In this document: positions 10,222 through 24,700 of the stretch, piece after piece | How the letters are laid out: each line of letters opens with the position of its first letter | How positions within the stretch are numbered: position 1 is the first letter of the stretch | Origin: Branchiostoma floridae | Lineage: Eukaryota; Chordata; Leptocardii; Amphioxiformes; Branchiostomatidae | DNA length: 64,000 bases | Direction: 5' to 3' | Assembly (NCBI RefSeq): GCF_000003815.2 | Contig: NC_049995.1 | Coordinates: 1,268,587-1,332,586, forward strand | Notes under the pieces: generated by a model | Seen by the model: the letters and a program-made list of their open reading frames with translations, nothing else | The model's database searches: none | What the model was told of the DNA's origin: nothing | Translations under genes and position numbers: made by a program

Positions 10222-11819
10222 AATATAGCTGTATGGGAAAAGTTGCTGGATTAGATGTGTGTTGTTGTAGCTTTGGTTAAGTTGCCTGAATGTGTTTAAA
10301 GGAATGTTGATTGCTTTTATTTCTAAACCTTATCTTTATTTTGGGTAATTCCTCCCTTTTCCTCTTGATCTTGGACAGTTCAGTAAGGATAATATGAAAG
10401 AAAAAATACAACATGCTGGTCAGGCATAAAGTCAGTCTAGCCGCTTTACAATATCACACTTGGATTGCGAACAATTCAGCATTGACATTTTCACCAAAAA
10501 ACATTCCAATCTAAAGCGATACAGACTGTCCGGTCCTCTAGTTAGCAAGAAGAGCCTTCCAAATTTGTATTTCAGAAATTACCTTCATTGAATAAATGCA
10601 TGTAATGCTTATTTTTCTTCAATTTTTTTTTTTTGGATTGGACTAATAAAATAGGTTCTTCTTAACCTCCTCCGAATGGCGTCATTGAACTGATCTGCAA
10701 AAGAAACCTTTCTTTCTTCACTAGAATAAGCTCATTCCTTTAAGGTGTGTCACGTGATTCGGTAAACCTACTAGCAAGACTTGTGCAAAAGGTGGCAGAA
10801 TGAAAACAATAGACAGGATATGTCATATGCATGTGACATATTGACGTAGCTTATGTGAGTTTTGGGTGGCTGTGAGGCCACATAAAGTTAATTTTATTGA
10901 TGGCTTCCTTCGAAAAACTTACTTCTAATGTTAAAGTGAAAGAAATGACTCGGTTTATTTAGAATTGGCAGGGATCATGGATACCACAGGGTAAACCATT
11001 ATTGCAGGACAGGAACCAAAAGACATTTTCGAGACAAGAATAAGAAATGTATCAAAAGTATCTGTGCAGGCTTCCTCTATGCTATAGATTCTGAAAGTCA
11101 TAAAACAACCTCCTACGTGCCTACCATTACAGTTTCTCTCTATATATCAGCACCCGTATTTCCACTACTTAAAGTTCCACAACTTAATGAAAAAATGCGA
11201 AGAGATTTCTAAGAGAAAGGAAAACAAATCTTTGGATCTCAAAAAGATGAAATGCCATCCATTCAATTAATTTTATGTTGCTAGATTAGATATATAGCAG
11301 AACTTCAGCTACATGGACAGGAAACGAAAAGTGATTTGATTTCATCTTGTCGGTGTTAAAATCTTTAAAGTTGAGACAACGAAAATGGCAAATTGAATCA
11401 TATGATACCTCATCAAATCATCCTTATCAAATGTTAGTTCGTTGACTCTAAGCAATTCATTAACCTACAACTTTGGCAAAGTAAATCTGTTGTCCAGCAC
11501 AAATACCACTGTCAAGTTTCATTGAAATAAATAAAAGCAGTATATCTTTGATTGATGCACGTCGTCTGTCAATACACAATGTCATGTCATGTCAATTCGT
11601 TGTAATAAAATTGCAGTTGTTGTTCTGATGCATTGTGTTTTGGTGTTTTATTTTCGTTATAGTTGTACATTGAAATAGTCCCAAAGGAAATAGAAAATAG
11701 CTCCTTTTGTGATAATCCGATCTTTAATCAAAATGTAACTTTTAATCTTTTATTCAAATAACAGAAAGTAAACATTATTGAAGCAAAAATAAAAGGAAAA
11801 AAAGTACATGCCCATCAAA

Positions 11820-11822
<3 letters not shown>

Positions 11823-11868
<46 letters not shown>
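11823..11868 (+). repeat. (GT)n microsatellite
   Basis: Uninterrupted GT dinucleotides, about 23 units. Confidence 0.95.
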
Positions 11869-11871
<3 letters not shown>

Positions 11872-13100
11872 ACGTGTGTGAGAGAAGGAGAGAGAGAGAG
11901 TAGTGATTGGTGACGCTGTTGTTTCAGCCCACGCCACGGTAACGTAAAATAAAGAAAACAGGCCCGCGTTCTGAAAATGCATGTGCAAACAATTTGTGCT
12001 TGCCGGAATAAAGGTAATATTCCAAAAATGCAAAACAGTGACCTGCAAATATTACATATTTACACGACTTTTCGTGTGACGGCATGCTTGAACTTGCCCT
12101 CTACTAACCACAGGTTACCTTTTTGCTGTGGCTAAACGAACTTTAACCGTGTAGATAACGTGAATGGCTAATTATAACGTTATATTGATTTTTTATGTAT
12201 TTTCATCTAGCCTATGCAGAAGTTTAATGTGAGATAATTAGCTTATCTATATGCCGCTCCATTCTACGGAATATCACTATCTGGCTTAATTCATTCAATA
12301 TAAAAAAATATCAAGAGCTTTCTGGGCCGAATACACACAGTAACAGATGTCATCCGTTCAAAAGGAGGTTTAAAACTTGGCGTGGATGTACCGTTTTCTG
12401 ACGACGTCGTGAAACTGTTGGGGAGGGGCTCTTAAATCGAATTTCCCATTCCCTACATGGTTAAGCTTACTCTTAATAGTCTTATTATAGATTATGGTCT
12501 CATTCCTGTATTACTCCGAGTGTAGAGTCTAAAGGAATCCGGGCTAAAAAATTATCTGGCCCGCAAAGCGTGGTTTTAGGTGGACCATAAATTCCCATTA
12601 ATAAACAATAACTGATATGAAAAGGAATTTAGATGAAAGCTTGTGTATTACTGGCATGATCATGCACGAAAGTTTCGTGACCCGATCGATCCTCGGACGT
12701 TTACGTTTATTTGTACTGAGTGCTCCGGTCAGGCTCCGGGTATTGAAGACGACCTCTAGCGGATAGCGGCTAGGTGCATTTTGAAATGTGATAGAAATTG
12801 TTGTGTCGGCTAGATTTGGGTGACAATTTTTTTTTTATTGTCTAACAAACGTGTGTGCTTACAATAGAAAGCAAAACATCTCCAAATAGACTGTGTTTTA
12901 ATTGGATTTGCGGACATAGAAGTTGTGTATTGAATTCAATGGGGCGATCTAATTGTGTAACGTTAATGAGACCTTAATATAAATAAAAAAATATTCATAA
13001 AAAATCAACAATTAGGGCTAGGGCAAAATTTTGAAGACGATGTTTACCCAGGATCTAATCCGCGATTTTTCAGCGCTAGTTGCGTTATGTAACTATATCC

Positions 13101-13114
13101 GTTGCCATGGTAAC
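13101..13114. promoter_or_regulatory. X-box-like palindrome GTTGCCATGGTAAC
   Basis: Matches the RFX consensus of two half sites (GTTGCC, GGTAAC) with a 2-bp spacer. A weaker relative, GTTGCTAGGTAAC, is at 14181-14193 beside a TGACGT element. Function unproven; 2-3 kb upstream of gene 2. Confidence 0.3.
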
Positions 13115-15388
13115 GGACGAGACCATATTTTGTGGGTTAGATTTACTTGTTATTTTTATCATACCCGTTTGAGAAGGATTCACGATCAGCCAAGGTTACA
13201 AAAGTGTACTAGTAAGATGCAAACACACTCAAACATGTTTCTGGATTGCAAAAGCCGTCTATAATGTATGTTCCGGGGGCACACGCGCACGGATTGTATA
13301 TAAAAGCAGGTGGCATTGTAAGCCCACTTTCGTGGACAACACATATAAGCGTTATCTATAGAAAGAAGGTCAAAGAAGATGGTCCTATGGCCTTTAACTT
13401 GCCCCCCCCCCACCCTGCAATACTGGCTTAAACCTATGGTATATGGATCAAATTTCTAGACCCCGACTTCCCGATCTCAAAACTGTAAGATTTCAGGGAA
13501 TTCTTAGTCCGATATGATGAAAGTTCTGAAGCATAGGCGGTAATGTAACACTCATTGGAGGCGGTCTTGTACTATTCTGTGCAAAGACCCGCCCCTTAGA
13601 CTCGCCTTCCTTCGTGGGTGCTACAATTTGGTATCAATTTGACCTTTCTCTTGCTCAGCCAGGTGAAAGAAATACTTTTTGGCCCATCTGATCTCGAATC
13701 TTTATGAAGGATCCTGCGCTATCTCAATAAACCATTCCCCGTTCCTACGTAAGGCTGACTTCTAAAGTGCGCTCGCTGCACTATCAACAGCATTTCTCTT
13801 CTTTCTTCCTACTGTGAATAGCAATTTTTGCAAGTGTAGATGTATGGCTTTACAGCTATTCGTGAAATGTGGATGTCTTTGCTTTTGGGGGTTCTCCCGA
13901 TGCGATTAACATCTAAAGACCCTTACCGATTCTACCCCTTTCTTTCAGCAGCCTTCAGCAGGGTTTAGTATCGAAAATATCTATTTCGCGCATGCTATTC
14001 ATGTTTACGCGCAAACATTAGGCACAGAGCATATTACTCTAACCAGAGGTGTAAAAAAAAAGCGGACCTAATTACTCTTCCGACACGTCCAAATGACAAT
14101 TAACGGTACATTGTACTTTTACATAGATCCGATAGGTGGCGCATCTCGTGATGTCAAGTATAGACCACCTTTGGGGAGGTGTTGCTAGGTAACGGAGTGA
14201 CGTGAGACGAAAATATTTCAAGATGTTATTGAGGGGAAAGTATTCTTTCGTTTACCAAGTCACCTTAATAATCGATGGAATCATAGTATCAGAGGGACCA
14301 GAGAGGGACGAAGCCCTGAGAAACAACATCTGTTTTGAGTTCCAGTGGGGACAAAGAAAGTTCACGGCTCGGACGATTTCCCCCGGCCCGTCGTCATAGT
14401 AACGGGGCTCAGCAAAATAACCCAAACCAGATGTAACCGGCGTGCGACAGGCACGGGGCCAATCTGAGGCTCTTATGGTGTTTGTCAGTATTCGATGTAC
14501 CCTCGGAATGATTAGGTTTTACTCTTTCATATCTGTTTTTCACGTACTTATCAAAATTAATTCATACAGATATTTTAGATGGACTGTTTGCATATCTAAA
14601 TAAATAAATAAATATCTGTACTTTTATGTTTGGTTTGATAAGGGAAAACAAATCGGTTTTACTCAAAATTCCCAAGAAGAGTATCGAAAAACTCTTCTAA
14701 AGGATTTAACAGTTTGGGGTTAAGCAAGGCTTCACTCAGTGGAATGAAAAATTAAAAGAAACTGATGTTAGCGAAAGAAGTAACAATTATACCGTTAAAC
14801 AAAACAACGGTATGCTTTTAGTGTAGAGAATACGTTTGTTGCCACTTTTTCCTAGCTGTTATGTTGTGTGTGACTGTTAGTGTACCACCCCTGTTTTTAC
14901 CAGTGGACGACTCTCTGATCTAGGAGGACCCCAGAAGAGGAGACAAAAACCGCCATTTCAGTAAGGTTACTCTTATATTTACCGTCGAAATTACTACAAG
15001 ATGATTATTGGCAATCGCCAATGTTCTTTTGTTTTGCGTAAGTTGCTACTGAACTCATGTAAGTGTTGTAATTCGCGACAAAATGTAGATTGGGGTGTTA
15101 AGACTCATACATGTTGCTGTGTAGATGGGGAGGGGAGGCTATAATATTTGGGATTGGATTTCTCGGGAAAGCTGGTAGGGTAACATAGCGATCTTGTGTT
15201 ACCTTGAGCAACTGCGACATCATACGTTATAATGCAACTGAAAGAGGGAGTTGTAAATATTTCATGGTTATCTTCACTTGTACTGCAGATCAGTTGTTGG
15301 TATTCGAGCATGCGATGTTCCGTCTATAATTTGGCAAAGGCCCATCTGTTTTCAACTTGGATGGGAAACAGTTGGGGTCCTGACTAAA

Positions 15389-15915
15389 TAGCCTGGATTT
15401 TAGACTGTTTCAAGGGGTAAACACCCTGCACACTATGGTCTCGGGGGGCTATGGTATACACATTTCAATTGAGGGCACGCTGGGCCTAAATCCTAGAAGC
15501 TCTTGCCCTGTGTAGACCCTTGAAACAGTCTGGTATCCAGGCTAAACTAAAAACATGTCTGCAACCGTGTCCTGATTTTACTTAGCCTGGATGCCAGGCT
15601 GTTTTTAGGGCAACTACAGGACGACTGCAACTCTGATAAACACCCAGTTGGCCTGTACGGTAGATATGATATCGGGCTGGGGGCCTGTAGCCTGGGTACC
15701 ATCCGTTTTCTATCGGGGCTCCTTACACTCGCTAGTCTTTAGTGAAGAGTCTTTAGTCGGTAGAAATCGGATGGCACCCAGGCTATCCTGGGCCTGAAAT
15801 CTAGGCTAGCTTTTACGTTGCGTGATTGGGAAGGCATATGGAGGCTAAACTGTTAATTACCAGAGCCCGCACGGGTCGACTATTGTGCCCCTAGGCTGGG
15901 TACCATCCTATTATT
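15389..15915. mobile_element. Nest of TAGCCTGG...CCAGGCTA foldback elements
   Basis: 15389-15544 begins TAGCCTGGATTTTAGACTG and ends CAGTCTGGTATCCAGGCTA. 15688-15784 begins TAGCCTGGGTACCATCCG and ends CGGATGGCACCCAGGCTA. Half copies occur at about 15582 and 15893. All are non-coding inverted-repeat elements of one family. Confidence 0.75.
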
Positions 15916-16388
15916 GAATGAATGAATGAGTTAACTGTTAGGCTATTGTCGGTTTGTCAAAACGCATGAGAAATATAAACTTGTTAGGGCTACTCATATG
16001 TCTAAAAAAAAAGAAGAAGAAGTGGCAACGACGTCTTGGAAGTTCATTTTTGACGGGAGGGAATGATACTAACTTTAAAGATGTTAATTGATAATTAATT
16101 CTAGATAATCCCTGTAGCGGTAGGGGGCAGCTGACCAAGACAATACAAACCCGGGACCGGAAAAACCAATAACATTTTTTTGCCTAACGTACTATACAAA
16201 GAATGGCCCTGAGGTATTAAATCGGTATACTACGTCCGTCGAACTCTACATGTTAGAGTCTTGTATTTGTTTTACTGAATTATACAACTAGGAACATGCA
16301 TTTTTGTTTTTTCCCAGTGTTTCAACGGAACCCAAACCCGGTTTTTTTTACTCCCAACTCTTTCTCTCTATCTCCCTTCGTTTTGTTT

Positions 16389-16408
16389 CCCCCCCCCCCC
16401 CCCCCCTC
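16389..16408 (+). repeat. Poly-C / pyrimidine tract upstream of gene 2
   Basis: A run of C followed by CT-rich sequence to about 16450, just 5' of the gene 2 start codon. It probably lies in the 5' UTR or core promoter; no TATA box is obvious. Confidence 0.7.
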
Positions 16409-16499
16409 TCTCTACCCTCTCTCTCCTTTTCAATCCCTCCCCCTCACTCATTCTAAAGTAGAAAGAACGTGCTATTTGTTTCATACTGCATAGAGAACG

Positions 16500-16635
16500 A
16501 TGACGTGCACCCCTGGTGTATATGGCATGGCGTCTGGACGTCTGTGGTGGTTGCTATGGTTACTGACGCTCCACGCAGCTTCCAGTCAACACGTGGGCGA
16601 CAAGATGAACCTCAAGTGTGACGTCATAGAGTCAG
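16500..16635 (+). CDS. Gene 2 exon 1: signal peptide
   Basis: ATG at 16500. A second in-frame ATG at 16527 gives a better signal peptide ([20 protein letters not shown]) and may be the real start. Donor GTAAGG at 16636, phase 1. Confidence 0.8.
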
Positions 16636-19190
16636 GTAAGGTTGTTAGGGGGATATGGTATTTTGCTACGTTTTCCACTAAGCGAATCATATTTTGTAAT
16701 GTACATCGACAACTTTTGATTTAGACACATATTGGTTACCCACACACGTCTTCGTCATCAAAAGCAGTCTGGCTGTCCGCTCCGGACTGCAAACCCGTCA
16801 TGAACTGCGTTTCTGCATGGTTCAAACCCATGCCATCTGCTTACAAATGTCCGCATTTGGTACCATTGATATTGTATTATGACATCTTGAGATTTCTTTG
16901 CCAGGCATTTTACAATTTTTCCCCCGAAAACATCGTCACTTCATACACCAAAGATATGGTTTTTGTTTTCGAAAGCCACTTTTACACAATTTACAGCTAA
17001 ACAAAGTACTGAATCAAGTCATTGTGATAAATTATCTAGTCGTATGTTTTGCAAATACATCTTCGTTATAGTACAAAAATGAAGCTTTCTTTTTTTCACA
17101 CACATCAACCACACGCTCTATCTCTCTCCCTATCTCTCTCACGCACAAATACACACTTACTAACACACACACATGCATGCACGCACACACACACACACAC
17201 ACACATACATACACGCATGCACGTACAGACAGACAGACACACACACGCATTCACACAAACACGCACACACACATACACACACAAACTCACATGTATAGAT
17301 GCTTCTGACTGCTCAATTGTAAAGCATGTACAGATTACAGCTTGTACAGATTAGAGCTTCGAGCAACTGGTGTAAGAATGAGTACGTACGTAACACTGTG
17401 CTTCTTTGTTTAGTATACTTGTGCGTTTACAATGTTGGAAACAAAACATCCATATCGATAGGCTTGCATCCATCCCACAACGCCACAATGTGACTCTCGT
17501 CCTGCAGTTCCACTCTTGGGTCTCATAGAGTCCATGCGTTCTACACATGTATAGGGTATCCGCAGGTGATTCAATTTGCAGCCTCTAAACAATGGGTTCC
17601 TATACAAAAAAGAGGAGAAAGCAACTGTTAGTAACTCAACTATCTGACGTTACTGGCACACAAACATACCCTCATATGAAAGCCCGACATCTCAGCTAAC
17701 TTACCCCGTCCCCTCCGGGGGTCGACTAGGCAAGGCAAGGCAAGCTATCCGAAAAACCACATTTCGGCATGAATCTAACGGCGAGAACTTCCGGGAAACT
17801 GAAAGATTGACCCATGACCTCAAAACCGCACCACAACCCAGTGAGGAGGCCATGTGCTAGGACAAAAAAGTCCCAACTTTATACCCCCTAAAAACCACAC
17901 AAACTCAGCTTTTTGGCCCTAATCACAAAGTTGAAACCCTCCCCTGTCACACCCACCTCAAAACTGCCAGGATTTCTACCCATTTGACCAGGAAAAAAAT
18001 CATAATCGACCACCATCAATTTGCATGGCGGATTGACCTGCGGATCCCCTATAGATTTCCTCCATGCCCGTATTTGTTAGGAACGGACTGCTACAAAGTG
18101 TCCACTGGTGGTCGGGACTACCGTGGGCAGGTGCGGGTGACTGACAGTGGACTAGACTGTCAGAGGTGGAGCACACAAGAGCCACACGGACACGAAAACA
18201 CCCCTCAAATGTTCCCCAGGAAAGGATTGGACAGTAACTTCTGTCGGAATCCCTCCCCTAGCGAGTTGGATCAGTACAACAGGCCATGGTGTTACACTAC
18301 AGACCCTGGCAAACGGTGGGAGTTTTGTCCCGTCAACCCCTGCAATGGTGAGAGAATATTATGCAGCGTTTTACTAGCTAAGGATATCCCTGTACTGGTT
18401 GATTTTTTTTCCGTCATCAACAAGAAACATTGACATTTTCGGAACGTTGTTTTCAACAAATGAAGTGATTTTGTAACGGTAAGGCTAATGTTGATTAGAT
18501 CATATGGAGGATATCTGCTTGTGCATCAATTTTCGTCCGTTTCCAAATAAGTTTTCGACCATGCTATAAATCCTGTAAAGCAGTTGTAAAATGAGCAAGT
18601 ATTTGCCGTAGACACAAAAAGACATACAGTAGATATACCGGGAAAATGAATACTAATGTCATAGAACGCCAACGTCAATTACAAAGTTAACGAAGAAGAT
18701 ATCAAAGATAAGAAATTACTCTATTGTGTATTCCTGTGTTTTGTCATTTGTTAAACTTTCCTGACTATGTGCATTTCCTAGCCACTTGCGATGTGTGTGT
18801 GCGCGTGTGTGAGTGTGTGTGAGTGTAATTGTGAGTGTATCTGTGCATGTGTGTGTGTGTGTGTGTGCCTGTGTGTGCGTGTGTGCGTGCGTGTGTGTGT
18901 GAGCGTGTGTGTGCGGGTGTGCGTGCGTGTATGTGTGAGTGTGTGTGTGTGTGTGTGTGCGTGTGTGTGTGTGTGCGTAACGTGTGGAGGGATTGGCACT
19001 CGTGCTTTTTAACTGGGAACACGCCGGGAAAAGAAAACGTATGTAAGGAAAGAAAAAAATGCCGGGAAAGGAATATATGCCAGGAAGCTTGTGCTCGCTG
19101 ATGGGGCGAGTACAAGCTTCCTGGCATATATTCCTTTCCCGGTGTGAGTTTTTTTTTTTTTGTCTTTTGTGTGTGTGTGTGTGTGTGCGT

Positions 19191-19235
<45 letters not shown>

Positions 19236-21728
19236 GACATGTGTGTGTTTGTGCATGTGTGTGTTTGAGCATGTGTGAGTGTTTTTATGAGTGTGAGNNN
19301 NNNNNNNNNNNNNNNNNNNNNNNNNNNNNNNNNNNNNNNNNNNNNNNNNNNNNNNNNNNNNNNNNNNNNNNNNNNNNNNNNNNNNNNNNNNNNNNNNTTT
19401 GGGGGTGTGCGTGTGTTGTGTGTGTGCGTGTTAGGGGGCGGGGGGGGTGGGGTATCCACCGCTGACAAAGGATCTTTCAGAAATGTTGAATCGTTGTCCA
19501 GTACGTTTTTTTACTGCTGTTGTTATGGATAATTTGAAGCCATGTTGTTGATTGCAGAACTCCTGAAGCAGCAGGGCGTCTCCGCCTCAGGCCGGCTGGA
19601 GTCCCAGCTGGAGCGGCAGAACGCCACCATACAGGAGCAGCGGAGGAACCTGGAGGCACAGTGGAGGACTATCAGGTGCGCTGTTTATTGCACTATATAA
19701 GGGTGGCGGATCTGAGGTATATAATTTACGCACATGTTCATATAATGTATGCACATGCGCGCGAGATCGTGCACACCCGCACACACCCTCCCACACACAG
19801 AAAACGCGCGCGCGCGCATGCACATGCATTCTCATACATAGACTGACGCAGGAACCTGACACACACAGAAACACGACTACATAGACGGACACACAAATCA
19901 ACCCAAAAATACAGATGCTTGCACGCACATATGCACACACACACACGCGCGCGCGCGCGTGCGTGCCGATACACTGGCACACTCACGCGTAGAGACACAT
20001 CCATCCATCCATCTATCCATCCATTCATTCTGTTATTTACATGTACGCACCCCAGAGAGTTGCTGCAGGGCCGTGACAGCGGCCCAGTAGACCTGACCAT
20101 AGAGGAGTGTCAGCTGTGTACCCAGGGGGAGTGGTGTGACGTCAGCACGGCCCCGCCCACATGTATCCCCTGTTCTTCCTGTCCGAGCGGGTGAGCAGAA
20201 TATTTTGGACTTTGTTCAGGCCGATCGCGCTGCGCTCTCACTTCGTCCTAAACAATATACGTGTAACCTTTGCTTTCACACTGGGTATATCACACGAAAC
20301 GTAAAAGTGTGACTGAGATTACAACAAAACACACTGCTCTATAGAATTCCTTGAGCGATATGGTCGCAGAGAGAGCGCGGCGAGAGCGCCGTTCTAGTGA
20401 AAAGGGGGCATTAAAGTAATATTTATCTATGTACATTAGATGGCATAGGATGGCTGAGTGGTTTGTCCAACAGTCGCGAGATCGTGAGGTCACGGATGAT
20501 GGCATTTTTCGAGTTGTGATAATAGGTACTTGTCTTCAGTTGGGTAGCTAGATACTTGATAGAGAGAGATGGACTCTTCCTTACAACACAGTACAAAACA
20601 ACCCACTGCCTCTACTGTCTCCAAAATAAATTCAATAAGAATCTTATTTATTAATTTAATCTATTAAGATTAAAGGTGATGGTAGTCCCGTAGCATTTCA
20701 ATATCCTCAACCTGGCCTTTCTACGGTGTATGGAAACCGTAAAATTCACACCAAAAAAAAATTAAGAAAATGGCCATGCCATGGGAGTCAGTCCACGGTA
20801 AGGGTAATGTTTTCCCTCCGGAGGCCGACCAGCTCCTTCGGTAGCATTACTCCCTGGTATTTTTTCTCCCTATAATAGCCATCGTAGTCAGTATGGTAGA
20901 GACTATGTAGTCAGGCCGTACGGAAAGTATTTGTTATCCACTGAGTCTATATCACGGTATTGTAAAGGGGGAGCCCATTTTTCTCATTCCACCGCCTTTT
21001 ACCTCCCCATCTGAAGTCAGGTACCCGTTTTTACACCTAGGTGGAGTGAGGAAAGTCATGTAAAGTGCACGACGTCGAGGGCTTGGCGAGCATCGAACCA
21101 GCGACCTCTTGGTTCCGAGCCCAATGCTCTACCAGTTACGTTGCTCTAACGTTACCTGTGAGATTACCTTTAACATTTTTAATTTAAGGTACAAGAGCCA
21201 GGACCAGTGCTCCGGGGCCACGGACACGGTTTGTGTGGATATAGACGAGTGTGTCGCCAACAGGATGAACAACTGTGAGAAGGACCAGACCTGTGTGAAC
21301 GTACCGGGGAGCTTCTATTGCATGGGGAAGTTCATTCTGTGTGGGCCCAACCAGTTCTATAATACGGTAAGGCAGCACTTTTATATGTAAGACAGACAGT
21401 ATAGGAATCTTGCTGGACTGCGCCGAGTTGAAATTGTACTAGGATACTGCGTTTGATTTGTATTTTCCCTTGTGGCCACACTGGGGCGTTTGCTTTTAAA
21501 GCCCACACCATATCATTGGCAATCGTTGTGTACGTATGTTGTCACTAATAAATTGTGCAAAATAATGAAGTTAAATGATACAAAAATGCCTCGAAAGGAG
21601 ATAAAGGTATGATATATAATTGGCCTAACATATGTATTTATATATCTGAATAATGAGAGAGAGAGATAAAATGTAGCCAACGTAACTGAGGTACAGTGTA
21701 CTGTGTGGACCAATGGTTGAAAGTCTTG

Positions 21729-21781
<53 letters not shown>

Positions 21782-24700
21782 TCATTGACAAAAGTTGATT
21801 TCGTCAATTACTAATATATTACTCTTCGGCAAGGCAGAGAATTGACCCATTTCGAGTTCCAGCGGCCATTTTAAAAGTGCTCTCGCAAGAGTACATACTA
21901 GCGCGATTTCAAGAAAGCGAGGCCTGCGAGGAGCCTCAAGTCAGAAGGTAAAGCTCTGATATTGTGGAAATACTAAACTTTACTTAACCAACACCAAGTT
22001 ACCAACACAGATGAACTTTCATGCTAAGCTCTGATATTTGTATATTTTGTCCCTGACACGCTATGTTGTTGTTGTTGTTTGTTTGTTTCAACAGAACACG
22101 AAGAGTTGTCAGAAGTGCCGGCGGTGCATGGGGGATGGCAGCCGCACCATCGTGCCGTGTCACCTGGTCAGCGACACCCTATGCTCTCCGCCTGTTCCCA
22201 ACCTCTTCTCGGCGCTGTACCTGTCGGAGATCAGGAACAACTCCTACACCAACATCCCCGGCGGGGACAAGTTGAAACTGCGGCCCATCAGGTCATCCAA
22301 CGACTCGTACTTCAGCCGCGACCCTTCTTATCAGAACATCATCCTGGAAAAGGCGGGGTTCGCTGTGGTGGACATCAACTACGCCGTAAGAAGCTCGTGC
22401 TATATTTTCTCTCTGTAAAAACGTGTTTTTTGTTTTTTGTTTTGGTTGTTTCTTTGTATTGTTGTATGAACAAGTTTGTTCTCGCTTCCTTTTGTTCACG
22501 ATTGGCCAATGCTGCGGAAAATGGTGTTGGGCACTCTGGAAAACCATGCGATCGATGCCTATACGTTTCAGCACAGGTGGAGACTTGCAGGATGGCCCGG
22601 GGCCAAAGTTCTTACAGCAGACTTAGCCCGGGCCCCGAATTCTTCAAGAAGTTAGACAGCATTAGCGATGAACTTTAAATACTGACGAAATGAAGTGATC
22701 TACACAATCCAAAATAGTTCTCTCGGACATATATAAAGTCTTCTATTTCTTGTCATTTTCTTGTTTGTTTGCTTTTTTTAAGGTTATAATAGCAAACGGT
22801 TATAGTGCAATGTTCTTCATGGTAAGACTTTCATGCCAACGTTTTGTATGTTTATGTGTGGGCGCGCGGGTGTATTTGTGTGTGTCTAGATCTGTGTGTG
22901 TGCGGTTTAAGATATGTTGAATTTATGCAGTTTCCACAACCATACTTATTGCTGTATACGAGCATCGTACATGTACATATTACATTTTAAGCAAAATATA
23001 TAAGGCCTTTTGGGGGTAACAGGATGAGATGACTATATGTTCTCTTACTCGTTCTACCATTAGTTGAGGCACACATGTGCCAACTACATGCAGCTGAGTG
23101 TAGACTGGGACGGCGTGGCCGAGGCCGGCACCCGGCTGAAGCAGACGGTGGGCCGGTACTACCAGAGCTCTACTGTCAGCACGGCCATGGCGGTCACTCC
23201 GGGGGAGACTCTCGGTGTGGAGATCCGCAGCAACAACCGAGAATGTTTCCCGCCGGGTGACAGGGCGCCCACACAGCTGAAGGAGGTACACAGTATCCAT
23301 GTCATGTCATGTATTTTGGGTCTGCCATGATGGGAGGGGGGGGGGGGGCACTTAACTTATACAGGCGGCGTCAATGAGGTAGTAGAGCATAGTATTCATT
23401 CGCGCCCCCTGGTCCATGGCGCAGAATGGAAAGTAGTACCAAGAAAATTCATAAGGCAGGGTGAAAAAATCTACGTGAGAGACAGCCAGTTACTTGCACA
23501 ACGGATTAACACACAATTCTGTTAATTGCATGGAATCCCCAAATCCCAAACCGGAGCGGTCCAGCTAAATAACTTGGCATTATTGCAACAGCCGGATAAT
23601 TGCACGAAATTTACTGGCTAATGGGCCGTGGAATTCAGTGGCTTTAACTGTACAAACATCGCGCACTATAGGTTCAAACATGTCATGGCAGTTGTTGTAT
23701 GGTCGCTCAGCGATGGCAGTATAGTCGGAAGAGGTTTGATCACAGCGCCCCAAGCCACGGGTATGAATATAACACTCTTGCAACCTGTTTTGATTATTCA
23801 GGTTGCGGACGTGGAGAGGTCCGGCCCTTTCAGCATTCTCTGGCTCTCCCACAAGACTGGTGCCGCACTGCTGAAGGCCTCCATGCAACAGGCAACCTAC
23901 GAGGGCTCCTGGCGGGTAGACTTTGAACTGCAGTCAATATCAGATCCATACATGTTGCAACTGAAATCTTCAAATTTCATCAGGTATTTCTGAACAAATT
24001 TTAATCTTTTGTTCTTCATGCAAAAGCGGCACCTAGCTTTAGCAGTGATTATTGCTCTAAGACAGACGGCATTACCTACACAAGAACTTATAATACTGCT
24101 ATTTGTGTAAAGGTTGGTCAGGATGATGATGCTTTTCGCATACGTTGCGCTCGTCGATGAGGCGTTTAAGCAAACTTTCTTTTTTCTACTTTTTTTAAAA
24201 TCTTATCAGCCCATATAAAATAACAAGATATGTTCCTAGTACTCTTTTGATAAAAACAGTCGATTGATGGTATAAGTTGCATTTGCGCGATTACTTAAAT
24301 TTTTTCACCTTCAGAAATGTCCTTCATTTTCGCAAAAAAATGTGGCCTTTCTAGTTTCCCTTGCAACGGCAATAACAGTAAGCTTCGTCTGTGTCTTAAT
24401 GTTTGATTCGCTTTATTTTATTGATTTGATTGTTTGTTTGTTTGTTTGTTTGTTTTTCCCAGTTTTCGCCGGGAAGGAAACGTGCGGTTTTCCTTCCATC
24501 AGGCTATGTACCTGCAAGGCTTAGCGTGCTCCGGGCCGGAGGGTGTGGTCATGGTGCCCAAACTACTGCGCAGGGGCGGCGGAACAGTCAAGGTGGGTAA
24601 ATAAGTTGTAGTTGTATAAGTGGTGTTTGAATCACATACTGTAAATGCATTTAAGTTCACGGAGACTTAATTTTGCGGTAGCAGGAAAATGAACTTTTAG

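Larger units (their letters stand above)
10222..15388. other. Intergenic, no gene recognised
   Basis: AT-rich DNA between gene 1 and gene 2. It holds a (GT)n run at 11823-11868 and homopolymer runs near 10625 and 12828. Two RFX X-box-like palindromes occur (13101, 14181). ORFs of 60-77 codons here have no recognisable domain and are treated as chance. Confidence 0.6.

Noticed and set aside
18716-19468. 250-codon minus-strand ORF
   Set aside because: His/Thr repeats from the GT array; it also reads through N.
21075-21150. tRNA gene on the minus strand
   Set aside because: A- and B-box-like motifs are present but no clean cloverleaf was traced, and it runs into a SINE body.
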